Below, piece after piece: positions 29,401 through 37,735 of a stretch of 64,000 nucleotides of DNA; the stretch's first letter is position 1; each line of letters opens with the position of its first letter. Made by a program: the position numbers and the translations under genes. A model generated the notes under the pieces. That model was given only the letters and a program-made list of their open reading frames with translations. It was not told where the DNA came from and ran no database searches. The stretch lies in NCBI RefSeq assembly GCF_000429785.1, contig NZ_AUCN01000019.1, forward strand, positions 125,670-189,669. Reading direction: 5' to 3'. Origin of the DNA: Chitinibacter tainanensis DSM 15459 (GTDB taxonomy: Bacteria > Pseudomonadota > Gammaproteobacteria > Burkholderiales > Chitinibacteraceae).

Positions 29401-29548
29401 TTTCCTGCCGGCTGCGCCAGATCGAATGGCTAAGAATCGCCAAGGCGATCAGACAGACGCAGAGCGATAGCACCACCAGCACTTTGCGGATACGGGCAAA
29501 AGAGGAGCCGGAATCTTCGGCTTGCTGATGAAGGCGTTGTTGTGACAC
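26462..29548 (-). CDS. Membrane-bound PAS-GGDEF-EAL cyclic di-GMP enzyme
   Basis: A 1028-residue inner-membrane protein. Two membrane helices (about 22-45 and 305-330) flank a periplasmic Cache-type sensor domain. Two PAS segments (about 345-465 and 470-595) precede a GGDEF diguanylate cyclase domain with an intact GGDEF in SRLGGDEFVI, and an EAL phosphodiesterase domain with GAEALIRWNHP, followed by DDFGTGYSSL. The inhibitory RxxD site is altered to GKQD, so product feedback at that site should be weak. Catalytic direction is not decidable by eye. It is convergent with the acyl-CoA-binding protein gene and divergent from the LysE gene. Confidence 0.93.
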   Translation of the reverse strand: MSQQRLHQQAEDSGSSFARIRKVLVVLSLCVCLIALAILSHSIWRSRQETLAKAEQEMLLLARALEEHVGRTMEGTLFALNAIGHDDVFRSCLSAHDDACLHAYMQRTVERYPQLNTIAVAYPNGDLAASNLQYPLSPRNLSTVSYVRVLRSRPQLPYFIGEQQLDPTGKQETLPFVTPVQNKDMPTMALLIAGLNPDYYQQFYDSINLNRELVIRVFREDGISLLRFPQAVQEVGRDISQFGFFDKVFREAPSGVFQETSKSDNLTRVYGWRRVQGWPLGVSVGIDRELVLAQWRQETLVNVAIALLLLLSGGGLLLYVLQQLRRLERTEDTLFLTKVAVENGADMAIWLDPQGHVRYVNATSCKRLGYSEADLMSMRFRDLHPDFKADTWPKFWQKLRHHRHLFDEITLRTRTGEEFPSEMHSNYILFQGQEYNCAVVRDISERRMAEEAIGKSEQQLRLALEASSTGLFDMPLDGRRTAVTSPEYDRLLGYQPGELIETFEKWKEQLHPTDREQAVSAYRDYYVGNSAQFAVEFRRRSKTGDYRWYQTRGRFVDFDSRGKPSRLIGTMTDITERKEAQDRITELANFDTVTGLANRNLLRDELRLALASAERYKRKLALLFLDLDRFKTINDSLGHAAGDMVLAQVASRLRSVVGKQDILSRLGGDEFVIVLADLPNALVAGDIAERILGCFSEPFVLEAGNFATSTSIGISVYPDDGQDADELIKNADVAMYQAKSNGRNNYQFFTADMNARASERLSLETSMRDALSRGEFEVFFQPQVGLDSGRVIGAEALIRWNHPTQGLISPAKFIPIAEESRMIVPLGNWILRRSCELAAQWQREGLPPFTVAVNLSPLQLHQANLLELIQDALDSAGLDPKYLELEVTESVVMQEVEHVMAMLHGIKRLGVKLSLDDFGTGYSSLSYLKRFAFNKLKVDQSFVRDITSDPNDAAIVLAIIGLGKTLGMSVLAEGVETEAQLEFLRRAQTDSIQGYLFSRPLAAGEFRNLIAAQKELPLPVLQAIDMQR

Positions 29549-29743
29549 TTATTCTTCTCTGGAAACGGTACGCTGGCTAGCCGCTTGAATATTCAATATT
29601 TTTATGACAATGCGCCCCGATTGCAAGCATTGCCACACCGACGTGGCAAATCGCCTGCGCTTCAGCGCCCGCATTGCCTAACTTTTCAGCAGCGCGTAGA
29701 TGGTGTACAAAGGTAGGCCGACTTCTTCGCGACGGCAATTCCC

Positions 29744-30358
29744 ATGAATTTCAATCTCTGGCTCGCCTTTCTCGCCACCACCCTGTTTATTTCTGCCACG
29801 CCGGGCCCGAATATGCTGCTGATGCTTAGCCACGGCGTGCGTTATGGGTGGCAAGCCACCTTAGCCACCATGGCCGGCGCCATTACGGGGCTAAGTATTC
29901 TGATTGGGCTCTCGGCCGTTGGGGTGGGAGCGATTTTAGCTGCTTCGGTCACCCTCTTCACCGTATTAAAAGTAGTTGGTGCTTTATATCTGGTTTATCT
30001 GGGCATTCAATGCTGGCAAGCAGGCGACACCCTACGCCTTCCGGATGCGAACGCCAATAGTACCAAAGCGCGATTTCAGACTGGCCTCGCGGTGGCGCTC
30101 TCCAACCCCAAGGCCATTTTGTTTGCCGGCGCATTCTTGCCGCAGTTTATTGATCTGAAACTCCCGCAAGGGCCGCAATGGGCCATTTTGCTGGCTTCGT
30201 TTTTTGTGATCGAAATCAGCTGGCAAATTGCTTATGCCTGGGGCGGCAACCGCATGGCAAGCTGGCTACAAGGGGGGGGCCGCATTCGCGCCTTCAACCG
30301 CGGCTGTGGCGCGGCCTTTTTTGCGGTCGGTGGCATGCTGGCATTGGCGCGCAAATAA
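29744..30358 (+). CDS. LysE/RhtB family amino-acid exporter
   Basis: A 204-residue inner-membrane exporter with about six hydrophobic segments. The N-terminal ATPGPNMLLMLSHG is the family signature and ALSNPKAILF near 115 the second conserved block. Members export amino acids such as lysine, threonine or homoserine lactone. The substrate cannot be read here. Monocistronic, with a shared terminator facing the efflux operon. Confidence 0.9.
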   Translation: MNFNLWLAFLATTLFISATPGPNMLLMLSHGVRYGWQATLATMAGAITGLSILIGLSAVGVGAILAASVTLFTVLKVVGALYLVYLGIQCWQAGDTLRLPDANANSTKARFQTGLAVALSNPKAILFAGAFLPQFIDLKLPQGPQWAILLASFFVIEISWQIAYAWGGNRMASWLQGGGRIRAFNRGCGAAFFAVGGMLALARK

Positions 30359-30374
30359 AGCCCCCCGCCGAAGC

Positions 30375-30405
30375 AAAAAGGCCATGCAATGCATGGCCTT
30401 TTTCT
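30375..30405. terminator. Bidirectional terminator between lysE-like and RND genes
   Basis: AAAAAGGCCATGC/GCATGGCCTTTTT stem, with T on both sides. It serves the two convergent transcripts. Confidence 0.88.
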
Positions 30406-30425
30406 TTGAGCTACCGGCTTAAGAC

Positions 30426-33400
30426 TTATACCACCGCAGGTTTACCGCGCTTTTTGGCTACCCACTGCACCAGGTCATCCACAAAGGTAAACACCACCGG
30501 GATCACCAGCAAGGACAGGAAAGTCGAAGTAATCAGCCCCCCAATTACCGCAATCGCCATCGGCGCGCGGAAACTTGGGTCTACCCCCCAACCAATCGCA
30601 ATCGGCAACATCCCGGCGCCCATGGCGATGGTGGTCATCACAATCGGTCGGGCCCGTTTGTGGCAGGCATCAATCAGCGCCTCAAAGCGGGTCATGCCTT
30701 GGCGCCGCGCGACAATCGCATATTCCACCAGCAAGATCGAGTTCTTGGTTGCAATCCCCATCAGCATGATCAGGCCAATCAACGATGGCATGGCAAACGC
30801 ACTATTGGCCACCAGCAACGCCACAAAGGCGCCACCAATCGACAAAGGCAAAGCCGCCAAAATCGTTACCGGCTGCATAAAGTCGCGGAACAGCAGCACC
30901 AGCACCATGTAGATACACAGCACACCGGTCAGCATGGCCAGGCCAAAGCTCGCAAACAGCTTGCCCATTTCCTCGGCATCGCCAAAGGCCTGGCGCGATA
31001 CCCCTGCCGGTAGATTTTTAAAGGCCGGCAGCTGATCGGCCTCGGCGCTCACCTCACCGAGCGGACGGCCATTCAGTTCCACATCAAACTGCACATTGCG
31101 GCCGCGATCAAAGCGGGTGATCACGCTCGGCCCGCTGGTGATCTCAACGCTCGCCACCTGCCCCAGCATCACCTCGCCACCATTGCTTGAAGGCACACGC
31201 AAGCGCTTGATGGCTTCCAGATCGGTGCGGAAGGCATCCGGCAAGCGCACTACCACCGGAATCTGCCGCTCCGGCAGATTAAGCTTCGGCAGGGCATTGT
31301 CAAAATCGCCCACCGTCGCCACCCGCACCGTATCGGCAATCGCCAGCCCGGTCACGCCCATCTCGGCCGCTTTAGCCATATCGGGCCGGATAATCAGCTC
31401 TGGCCGCACCAGGCTCGCGCTGGAAATCACCGCGCCAATGCCCGGCAAGGTGCGCAGGTCTTTTTCCACATTGGCCGTGGCTTGCGCAAGGGCTTCCGGA
31501 TCATCCGATTTGATGATCATCTGCAGTTTTTCGCCGTTTTGCCCTAGGCCCACCGTCACCCGCGCGCCAGGAATGACCTGCAGAGCGACCCGCAAATCTT
31601 TTTCCAGCTCGGTTTTGGTCCGGCTGCGCTCAGTGCGCGGTTTCAGCGTCAGAGTCAGATTGGCTTTGGTCACGCTCGATTGACCGGCCGCAAATGGGTC
31701 ACCCCCGGCTTTACCGCCGCCCACGGCGGTATACACCTGCGTGACTTCCGGCATTTTGCCAACAATCGCGCGCGCCTGTTCGGCCAGCGCAAAGGTTTCC
31801 TGCAGCGTAGCGCCAGGTGGCAGCTCGATTTTTACCAGCGTTTGCGAGCGATCGTCGGCTGGCACAAAACCTTTCGGCAACAGCGGCACCAAGGCCAGCG
31901 AGCCCACGAAAAACAGTACCGAGAACAGCGCCGTGAGTTTGCGATGGCGCAAACACCAATCGGCCCAGCGCAGATACTTCTGCATCAGCCGGCCTTCTTT
32001 TTCCTCCCCCACCAGCGGCTTGAGGATATAGGCCGCCATCATCGGCGTGAGCAAACGCGCCACCACCAGCGAGGCAAATACCGCCAGCGCGGCAGTCCAG
32101 CCAAAAGAGACGAAGAATTTACCGGGAATCCCGCTCATAAACGCCGTGGGCAGGAACACCGCAATCAGGGCAAAGGTAGTGGCAATCACCGCCAGCCCGA
32201 TCTCGTCGGCTGCTTCCATCGCCGCCTGATAGGGTGATTTCCCCATGCGCAGGTGGCGTACGATGTTTTCGATTTCCACAATCGCATCGTCGACCAAAAT
32301 CCCGACCACCAGCGCTAACGACAGCAGCGTCACCACATTGAGGGTGAAGCCCATCAAATACATGCCAATGAAAGTGGGCAGCACCGACAACGGCAAAGCC
32401 GCAGCCGAGACCAAGGTAGCGCGCCAATCGCGCAGGAAGAACCACACCACCACCACCGCCAGCAGCGCACCTTCATACAAGAGATGCATCGAGCCATCAA
32501 AGCCTTCCTGCACCGGCTCGGCCATATCATAGGCATTGGTAATGGTCAGGCTTGGATGCTCGGCCTGCAGTTTATTCAGCGCTTTCAGTACCGCCGCTTT
32601 GACTTCTGTTTCACTGGCGCCCCGGGCGCGGGTGATCTCAAAACCAACCACGGGTTTGCCATCGAGCTGGGCTATCGTGCGGCGCTCGGCGATGGTGTCG
32701 GTGACTGTCGCCACTTGCTCCAACCGTACACGGCGTCCATCGGCCAGCGGCAGCTCCAGCTGCGCAAGCTCGGCCGCCGTTTGCACGGTGGCAATGGTGC
32801 GCAAGGCTTGTTCACTGCCGCCCAGATCTACCCGGCCACCCGAGGCATCTTTTTGCGTGCGTGCCAGTTGCCGGGAAATATCACTGCTGCTCACACCCAG
32901 CGCCGCCATCCGCTCGGGATCGAGCTCTACCCGTACCTCGCGGTTAACCCCACCCACACGCTCCACACTGCCCACGCCCGGCACCGAGCGCACCGCGCGG
33001 GAAATCTGGTTATCAACAAACCATGACAGCTGCTCTTCATCCAGCTTGGGGTCGGCAATCGTGTACACCAGGAATGGCACCCCGGAAAACTCCACTTTGC
33101 CAATCACCGGGTCTTTCACATCGGCCGGCAAATCGCCGCGCACATTCGAGACCGCATCGCGCACATCATCGACGGCATCGCCGATTTTCTTTTCCAACAC
33201 GAATTCCACGGTGACCGTCACCACCGAATCGGTAATGCTGGTGTACACGTGCTTCACGCCCTGCAGCGCCGAGACCGAGTTTTCGATTTTACGGGCAACT
33301 TCGGTTTCCAGCTGGGCCGGCGCGGCCCCATCCAGCACCGCCGTCACCGTCACCATCGGCAGCTCGATGTCCGGAAAATCCTGTACCTTCATTTGCTTGA

Positions 33401-33485
33401 AGGAATACAAGCCGGCCAGCGAGAGCAGGACAAACAGCATAATGGCCGGAATCGGATTCTTAATCGACCAGGCAGAAAAATTCAT
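30426..33485 (-). CDS. RND efflux pump, inner-membrane transporter
   Basis: A 1019-residue proton-driven HAE-1/AcrB-like pump. The twelve-helix pattern in two repeats is clear, with large periplasmic loops after helices 1 and 7. The proton-relay helix reads GILVDDAIVEIENI, and GAFVALLVANSAF lies in helix 10-11. It should extrude drugs or small toxic molecules through the outer-membrane factor encoded first in the operon. I start at MNFSAWSIKNP (33483-33485), as the ATG at 33527 reads into a 49-bp repeat. It is last in the operon outer-membrane factor, fusion protein, pump. Confidence 0.95.
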   Translation of the reverse strand: MNFSAWSIKNPIPAIMLFVLLSLAGLYSFKQMKVQDFPDIELPMVTVTAVLDGAAPAQLETEVARKIENSVSALQGVKHVYTSITDSVVTVTVEFVLEKKIGDAVDDVRDAVSNVRGDLPADVKDPVIGKVEFSGVPFLVYTIADPKLDEEQLSWFVDNQISRAVRSVPGVGSVERVGGVNREVRVELDPERMAALGVSSSDISRQLARTQKDASGGRVDLGGSEQALRTIATVQTAAELAQLELPLADGRRVRLEQVATVTDTIAERRTIAQLDGKPVVGFEITRARGASETEVKAAVLKALNKLQAEHPSLTITNAYDMAEPVQEGFDGSMHLLYEGALLAVVVVWFFLRDWRATLVSAAALPLSVLPTFIGMYLMGFTLNVVTLLSLALVVGILVDDAIVEIENIVRHLRMGKSPYQAAMEAADEIGLAVIATTFALIAVFLPTAFMSGIPGKFFVSFGWTAALAVFASLVVARLLTPMMAAYILKPLVGEEKEGRLMQKYLRWADWCLRHRKLTALFSVLFFVGSLALVPLLPKGFVPADDRSQTLVKIELPPGATLQETFALAEQARAIVGKMPEVTQVYTAVGGGKAGGDPFAAGQSSVTKANLTLTLKPRTERSRTKTELEKDLRVALQVIPGARVTVGLGQNGEKLQMIIKSDDPEALAQATANVEKDLRTLPGIGAVISSASLVRPELIIRPDMAKAAEMGVTGLAIADTVRVATVGDFDNALPKLNLPERQIPVVVRLPDAFRTDLEAIKRLRVPSSNGGEVMLGQVASVEITSGPSVITRFDRGRNVQFDVELNGRPLGEVSAEADQLPAFKNLPAGVSRQAFGDAEEMGKLFASFGLAMLTGVLCIYMVLVLLFRDFMQPVTILAALPLSIGGAFVALLVANSAFAMPSLIGLIMLMGIATKNSILLVEYAIVARRQGMTRFEALIDACHKRARPIVMTTIAMGAGMLPIAIGWGVDPSFRAPMAIAVIGGLITSTFLSLLVIPVVFTFVDDLVQWVAKKRGKPAVV

Positions 33486-33500
33486 TGTCTTTCCTAGATA

Positions 33501-33549
33501 GGGTATATCGTCACAAGCAGCGGCCAAAAAGGCCTGCAGCCCTATACAT
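33501..33549. repeat. 49-bp GGGTAT/ATACAT repeat between fusion protein and pump genes
   Basis: GGGTAT (33501-33506) to ATACAT (33544-33549), 49 bases, with inner arms GGCC/GGCC around AAAAA. It lies wholly within the 75-base intercistronic gap. Confidence 0.75.
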
Positions 33550-33560
33550 CAAGAACAACC

Positions 33561-34700
33561 TTATTTAGCAATACGCACCGTATCGCCATCGGCCAAAAAG
33601 CCCGCGCCGCTGGCCACCACGCGTGCATCCGCTGGCAGGCCGATGACTTCCATCAGACCTTGCGCCTGGCGACCGATTTTCACCCGCAGCTGTTTGACTT
33701 TCTGATTGGCATCCACGGTGAAGACCTGCGCAAATCCATCGCGCAGCAAGACCGCGCTGCCCGGCAAGGCTAGCGCCTGGCCGCTGCCGACTTCGATCTG
33801 CCCTTTGGCAAACATCCCCGGCTTGGCCTCGTTCAGGCGGCCATTGCTAGCCAGATCGACATACACCAGTACATTGCGCGATTTCAGATCGGCGGTGGGC
33901 GCCACTTGGCGCACTTTGCCTTTCAGCGTTTGGCCATTGGCCAGCACCACGCTGGCCACTTGCCCGGCGGCCACGCGACCACTTTCGGCGGCGGTGACTT
34001 CGGCCTGCCATTCCAGGCGGCCTTGGCGCACAAGGCGGAACAGCTCCTGGCCGGGCTGGCCCACGGCGCCCAGCGTGGCGCTACGGGCAGAAATCACGCC
34101 ATCATCCGGTGCCAGTACGCGGGTTTGATTTAGTCGCACTTGGGCGGTGGTGAGTTGTGCCTTGGCCGCCTGCACCCGCGCCTGCGCGGTGCGCTCTTGC
34201 GTCAGTGCCTGGGTAATCTGTTGCGCGCTGAGCGAGCCGGTATTGCCCAGCTGGCGCACGCGATTGGCGTTTTCTTGGGCTTCTTGCTGCGCCGCTTCGG
34301 CCTCGGCCACTGCGGCCTTGGCTTGGGCGACTTCCGCCTGAATAGTTTCATCATTAAAGCGCGCCAAGAGCTGGCCTTTTTTCACCACGTCGCCCACCTG
34401 GGCATTGACCTCGATCAGGCGTAAACCGCCACTTTCGCTGCCAATTTGCGATTCTTGCCAGGCCAGCACATTGCCGTTGGCGCTGATCGCTTGTGGCCAG
34501 TTCACGACTTTCGGCTGAATCAGTTTCACCGTCAGCACCGCATTGGCCGGCGCAGACGCCGCGGCGTTTGCGCCCTCTTTACCGCTGGCGGCCACCACCA
34601 CACCTCCGGCGCCCAGCACGGTGAGCGCCGCGAGGACACTGAGCCAAACTTTACGCTGGCGCAGGCCAGGATGGTTCAGGCTTTGCAGAATCTTGTTCAT
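33561..34700 (-). CDS. RND efflux periplasmic adaptor (membrane fusion protein)
   Basis: A 379-residue HlyD-family adaptor linking pump and outer-membrane channel. One N-terminal membrane or signal segment (about 20-42), a lipoyl half-motif, a coiled-coil hairpin of Ala/Gln/Glu repeats (about 120-190) and beta-barrel domains follow, with VLAPDDGVISARSATLGAVG marking the second lipoyl half. Its start codon and Shine-Dalgarno GGAG lie in the repeat at 34698-34759, which fills the gap to the upstream gene. It is the middle gene of the TetR-regulated operon. Confidence 0.93.
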   Translation of the reverse strand: MNKILQSLNHPGLRQRKVWLSVLAALTVLGAGGVVVAASGKEGANAAASAPANAVLTVKLIQPKVVNWPQAISANGNVLAWQESQIGSESGGLRLIEVNAQVGDVVKKGQLLARFNDETIQAEVAQAKAAVAEAEAAQQEAQENANRVRQLGNTGSLSAQQITQALTQERTAQARVQAAKAQLTTAQVRLNQTRVLAPDDGVISARSATLGAVGQPGQELFRLVRQGRLEWQAEVTAAESGRVAAGQVASVVLANGQTLKGKVRQVAPTADLKSRNVLVYVDLASNGRLNEAKPGMFAKGQIEVGSGQALALPGSAVLLRDGFAQVFTVDANQKVKQLRVKIGRQAQGLMEVIGLPADARVVASGAGFLADGDTVRIAK

Positions 34701-34759
34701 TACCCTACTCCAGTATCAATATGTATGCTTTATTCATTAAGGCTTAGCTGCATATACCC
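34698..34759 (-). repeat. 49-bp repeat, long form, supplying the adaptor gene start site
   Basis: Minus strand: core 34759-34711 (GGGTATATGC... GATACTG, 49 bases), then GGAGTAGGGTAATG, whose ATG is the adaptor start. The spacing from GGAG to ATG (7 bases) equals that in the copy before the thioesterase. It fills nearly the whole gap after the upstream stop. Confidence 0.8.
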
Positions 34760-34761
34760 TA

Positions 34762-36177
34762 TTAGGGTTGCGCTTCACCGGCGGCTAGCGGCCATTCGCC
34801 GCCCACGGCTTTATACAAGGCGACCCACTGTGCTAATTGTTCGCGCTGCAGGCTGATCAGGCGCGTTTGCGTGCCCAGCAGCAGCCGGCGCGAAACTTCC
34901 AGATCCAACAAGCTTGCCGCCCCGGCCTTCCACATGGCCTCGCCCGAATCGAGCTGACGCTGATAGCCCGCCACCGCGCGCTGGGTGGCGCTAACGCGTT
35001 TGGCCGCGCCATCAAGGCGCACCATGTTTTCTTCCACTTCGCGCACGGCCTGACGCACCAGCTGTTGATAATTAGCCAGCGCTTGGTCGTAGCGCGCTTC
35101 GGCGGCATCCTGATCGGATTTCAAACGGCCGGCATTAAAGATCGGCAATTTCAACGTCGGGCCAAACGACCAGCTGGTGCCCGAAACCGTGGTGCTGCCG
35201 CCGCTGCGCACTTCGCCCACGCTAATCGCGCCAAACAGGCTTAGCGACGGCAAACGAGCCACTTTGGCCACGCCCACGTCAGCGGCCGCACCTTTGACTT
35301 GCTCGGCAGCGATGCGAATATCCGGCCGCTGGCTAATCACTTCGGCGGGCAGGCTGGCGACCTGAAAACCGGTCGGCGCCGGCAGAGCCGCTTCGCCTTG
35401 GGCAAGCAACACCCGCACTTCGCTCTCTTCTAGCCCGGTGAGCGCCACCAAGGCTTTGATCGCGACCGCCTCGCCGTCTTGCATTTCAAATAACTGCGCT
35501 TGCCCTTCGGCCACACTGGCATCGAGCAAGGCGACATCCACCGGGCTGCTGAGCCCGACGCGGGCTTTATCTTGGGTAAGCTGCCAGCTGCGCTCACGCG
35601 ATTGCAAATCTTGCTGCACGATTTGGCGCATCACCTGATAGGCGCGATAGGTGACATAGGCATTGGCCACCTCAGCCGCCATGCTGGCGCGGGCGTCATG
35701 CCATTCGGTAGTGCGGGCCGCCAGATTGGCCAGCAGCCCCTGCTCGGCTGCGCGCACGCCGCCCCACAAATCGATTTCCCAGCTGGCATCCAGCCCCACA
35801 CTGCCGCTGTTATTCACGCTGGCGGGCGACATCAGCTCGTTTTTCGCCCGGGTGCCGCTGGCCGAACCACTCAGCGTAGGCCAGAGGTAGGCCTTGGCCG
35901 AATAGGCTTTAGCGCGCGCTTCACGAATCCGCGCGGCGGCGAGCTGTAACGTGGGGTTATCTTGCTGGGCGGCGGTTTGCAGCTGCAACAGCACTGGGTC
36001 TTGCCAGGCCTGCCACCATTGCGCTTGCTCGGCGAGCTTGGCCGCTACGGGCGAGCTGGCTTGCCATTCATTGGCATTCGGATCGAGCTGCGCCGCGGTC
36101 GGTGCGGGCAAATTGACGGCGCAGGCCGACAACATGCCGGCGGCCAACAGCGGAATCAGGGAATGACGGAGTCGCAT
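34762..36177 (-). CDS. RND efflux outer-membrane lipoprotein (NodT family)
   Basis: A 471-residue TolC-like outer-membrane channel. The signal peptide ends in lipobox LSAC with Cys19. Two OEP repeats of long helices follow (about 60-260 and 270-460), with the second containing RPDIRIAAEQVKGA and FGPTLKLPIFNAGR, typical of the NodT/OprM group. First gene of the pump operon and divergent from the TetR regulator. Its promoter lies over the palindrome at 36278-36302. Placing the channel gene first is less usual than adaptor-pump-channel. Confidence 0.93.
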   Translation of the reverse strand: MRLRHSLIPLLAAGMLSACAVNLPAPTAAQLDPNANEWQASSPVAAKLAEQAQWWQAWQDPVLLQLQTAAQQDNPTLQLAAARIREARAKAYSAKAYLWPTLSGSASGTRAKNELMSPASVNNSGSVGLDASWEIDLWGGVRAAEQGLLANLAARTTEWHDARASMAAEVANAYVTYRAYQVMRQIVQQDLQSRERSWQLTQDKARVGLSSPVDVALLDASVAEGQAQLFEMQDGEAVAIKALVALTGLEESEVRVLLAQGEAALPAPTGFQVASLPAEVISQRPDIRIAAEQVKGAAADVGVAKVARLPSLSLFGAISVGEVRSGGSTTVSGTSWSFGPTLKLPIFNAGRLKSDQDAAEARYDQALANYQQLVRQAVREVEENMVRLDGAAKRVSATQRAVAGYQRQLDSGEAMWKAGAASLLDLEVSRRLLLGTQTRLISLQREQLAQWVALYKAVGGEWPLAAGEAQP

Positions 36178-36269
36178 CGGGCTGCGTTCCTATGGGAAAA
36201 TCGGTGGTTTTGCGCCTTTGGTCAGCTTGCAACACTGCGCCAGCACGACCATTTGGGTGCATTGGTGAA

Positions 36270-36302
36270 CCATGCTATATTGACTGAACGGTTCGGTCAA
36301 TA
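36270..36302. promoter_or_regulatory. TetR operator and efflux promoter
   Basis: A 25-base palindrome at 36278-36302 has 12-base arms, TATTGACTGAAC and GTTCGGTCAATA, with one mismatch, centred on 36290. On the minus strand TTGACC (36295-36300) and TATAGC are spaced about 15 bases apart across it, consistent with the efflux promoter. Occupancy would block both the pump operon and the regulator. Confidence 0.7.
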
Positions 36303-36334
36303 TGCAAACAGAATCAAATTTTGGAACCTTGGTA

Positions 36335-36955
36335 ATGAATACCCCAGCCATCAGTAAATCGAGTGAAAACAAACGTCAGCAGATCATGGCCGGCGCACGC
36401 GAGGTGTTCATGGATAGCGGCTACGCAGCCGCCAGCATGGAGCGCATCGCCAAAACGGCCGGCGTTTCCAAAGGCACGCTGTACAACTATTTCGACAGCA
36501 AAGAAACGCTATTTGTCGCCCTGATTCAAAGCGAATGCTGTAAAGAGGGCACGCCACCACCGCCGGCCGAATTCAGCAATGCGCCGCCCGCACCGATCCT
36601 GACTCTGATCGGCCAGCAATGGTTGCAAGGGCTTATCGAAATGAAGCAGCGCACGTTTTTTCGGATTGTGCTGGCCGAAGTGATGCAGTTTCCCGAGCTG
36701 GGACAGGCACTGGAGGCCTCAGGCCCGGCGGTAGCGATGAGCAATCTCTCACGCTATTTGGCGCATCTGGATCAAACCGGCGTATTGCGCATCCCCGACC
36801 CACTGCTGGCGGCCGAGCAATTTTTTGCCCTTTGCGATGCCGGCATCGTGCGCCAGATGCAGCTCTCGGTGGCCGAGCCGACGCTAGAAAAAATCAATTA
36901 CCGGGTCGAGCACGCAGTGCGGGTTTTTCTGGCGGGCTACACTCCCCAGGTATGA
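36335..36955 (+). CDS. TetR-family repressor of the efflux operon
   Basis: A 206-residue repressor. The N-terminal helix-turn-helix (about 15-60) reads AGAREVFMDSGYAAASMERI, then AGVSKGTLYNYF. The C-terminal ligand pocket is divergent and its ligand unknown. I choose the ATG at 36335. An earlier in-frame ATG at 36302 overlaps the operator palindrome, so it would require a leaderless transcript. Divergence from the pump operon with a shared palindrome is the usual arrangement for local repression relieved by a pump substrate. Confidence 0.9.
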   Translation: MNTPAISKSSENKRQQIMAGAREVFMDSGYAAASMERIAKTAGVSKGTLYNYFDSKETLFVALIQSECCKEGTPPPPAEFSNAPPAPILTLIGQQWLQGLIEMKQRTFFRIVLAEVMQFPELGQALEASGPAVAMSNLSRYLAHLDQTGVLRIPDPLLAAEQFFALCDAGIVRQMQLSVAEPTLEKINYRVEHAVRVFLAGYTPQV

Positions 36956-36973
36956 ACCGAAACCACGCAAAAA

Positions 36974-37010
36974 CAAAAGCCCGGGGCAAAATACCTCGGG
37001 CTTTTTTTGG
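36974..37010. terminator. Bidirectional terminator after tetR
   Basis: AAAGCCCGGGG paired with CCTCGGGCTTT (one mismatch) around a seven-base loop, T-runs on both strands. It serves tetR (+) and the small lipoprotein (-). Confidence 0.82.
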
Positions 37011-37022
37011 GATGCACGCACA

Positions 37023-37307
37023 CTACTCGCGACTGGCCAACTCGGGTCGTTCCAAGCTGTGCATGGCCAGCTTTTGATTCACGAACGTGGCGTTGATGCG
37101 CAATTTGCCTTCTTCCCATTTGGCCACCTCCCCCTCCAGCCCGAGCAAACTGCCGGCCGAGCTCTCGGTGGGCTCACCCAGAATCGCCACCACCTCGCTG
37201 CGCGTCATGCCCGAGCTTAGTTTGTGGTAATTGGCCATGGTGATTTTGCTGCAGGCACTTAATAGCATAACAAGCAGTGCCACCCCGATCATTCGCCATC
37301 CCCGCAT
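37023..37307 (-). CDS. Small lipoprotein, SmpA/OmlA-like fold (DUF3862-type)
   Basis: A 94-residue lipoprotein: signal peptide MRGWRMIGVALLVM, lipobox LSAC with Cys19, then KLSSGMTRSEVVAILGEP, the pattern of the two-helix BamE/OmlA-like fold. A C-terminal part reading AKWEEGKLRINATF resembles DUF3862 members. Related proteins sit in the periplasm or outer membrane, often as assembly or stability factors. The exact role is unknown. The frame continues upstream through the tRNA-Pro, but the ATG at 37305-37307 with the signal peptide is clearly the start. Confidence 0.85.
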   Translation of the reverse strand: MRGWRMIGVALLVMLLSACSKITMANYHKLSSGMTRSEVVAILGEPTESSAGSLLGLEGEVAKWEEGKLRINATFVNQKLAMHSLERPELASRE

Positions 37308-37476
37308 CGTCTTCCCCTTACCCGCGCATTCAAGAATACGCCGATTGTAGGCGTTTACCCTGATGCCGCCTGTAAAGCAGATCGCACTCACTGGCCACCG
37401 CCAAGTGAATGCTGACACATTGTGCTTACAACTCAGCGATTTAGCTAATTCACCCCATTTTAACCCCGCCAAAGGC

Positions 37477-37505
37477 TTGACCGAGTGGCAACGCATCGGT
37501 AATAT
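37477..37505 (+). promoter_or_regulatory. tRNA-Pro promoter
   Basis: TTGACC (37477-37482), exactly 17 bases, TAATAT (37500-37505), 14 bases before the tRNA. Confidence 0.85.
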
Positions 37506-37519
37506 TCGGGCTCTGTCGT

Positions 37520-37596
37520 CGGGGCGTAGCGCAGTCTGGTAGCGCACCTGGTTTGGGACCAGGTGGTCGTGAGTTCGAATCCCACCGCCCCGACCA
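37520..37596 (+). tRNA. proM: tRNA-Pro(UGG)
   Basis: A 77-base tRNA with encoded CCA, acceptor CGGGGCG/CGCCCCG, anticodon TGG in CCTGGTTTGGGACCAGG and T-loop GTTCGAATC. Monocistronic, with its own promoter and terminator. Confidence 0.97.
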
Positions 37597-37624
37597 CAGC
37601 AACTCTTCTGAGTTGAAACGAAAA

Positions 37625-37652
37625 CAACCAAGCCAAGTGCTTGGTTTTTTTT
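37625..37652 (+). terminator. tRNA-Pro terminator
   Basis: AACCAAGC/GCTTGGTT stem with a five-base loop and eight T. Confidence 0.9.
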
Positions 37653-37735
37653 CGTCCAAATTTCCCCTACGCACGCCTCAGCAGCATCCAGCTGCCACAC
37701 ACCGCATTTGCAGCTATCATCCAATTTTGCCCGCC

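Noticed and set aside
37553-37735. Upstream extension of the TIGR03790-like gene
   Set aside because: It starts within tRNA-Pro and runs through its terminator. The signal peptide begins at 37736.
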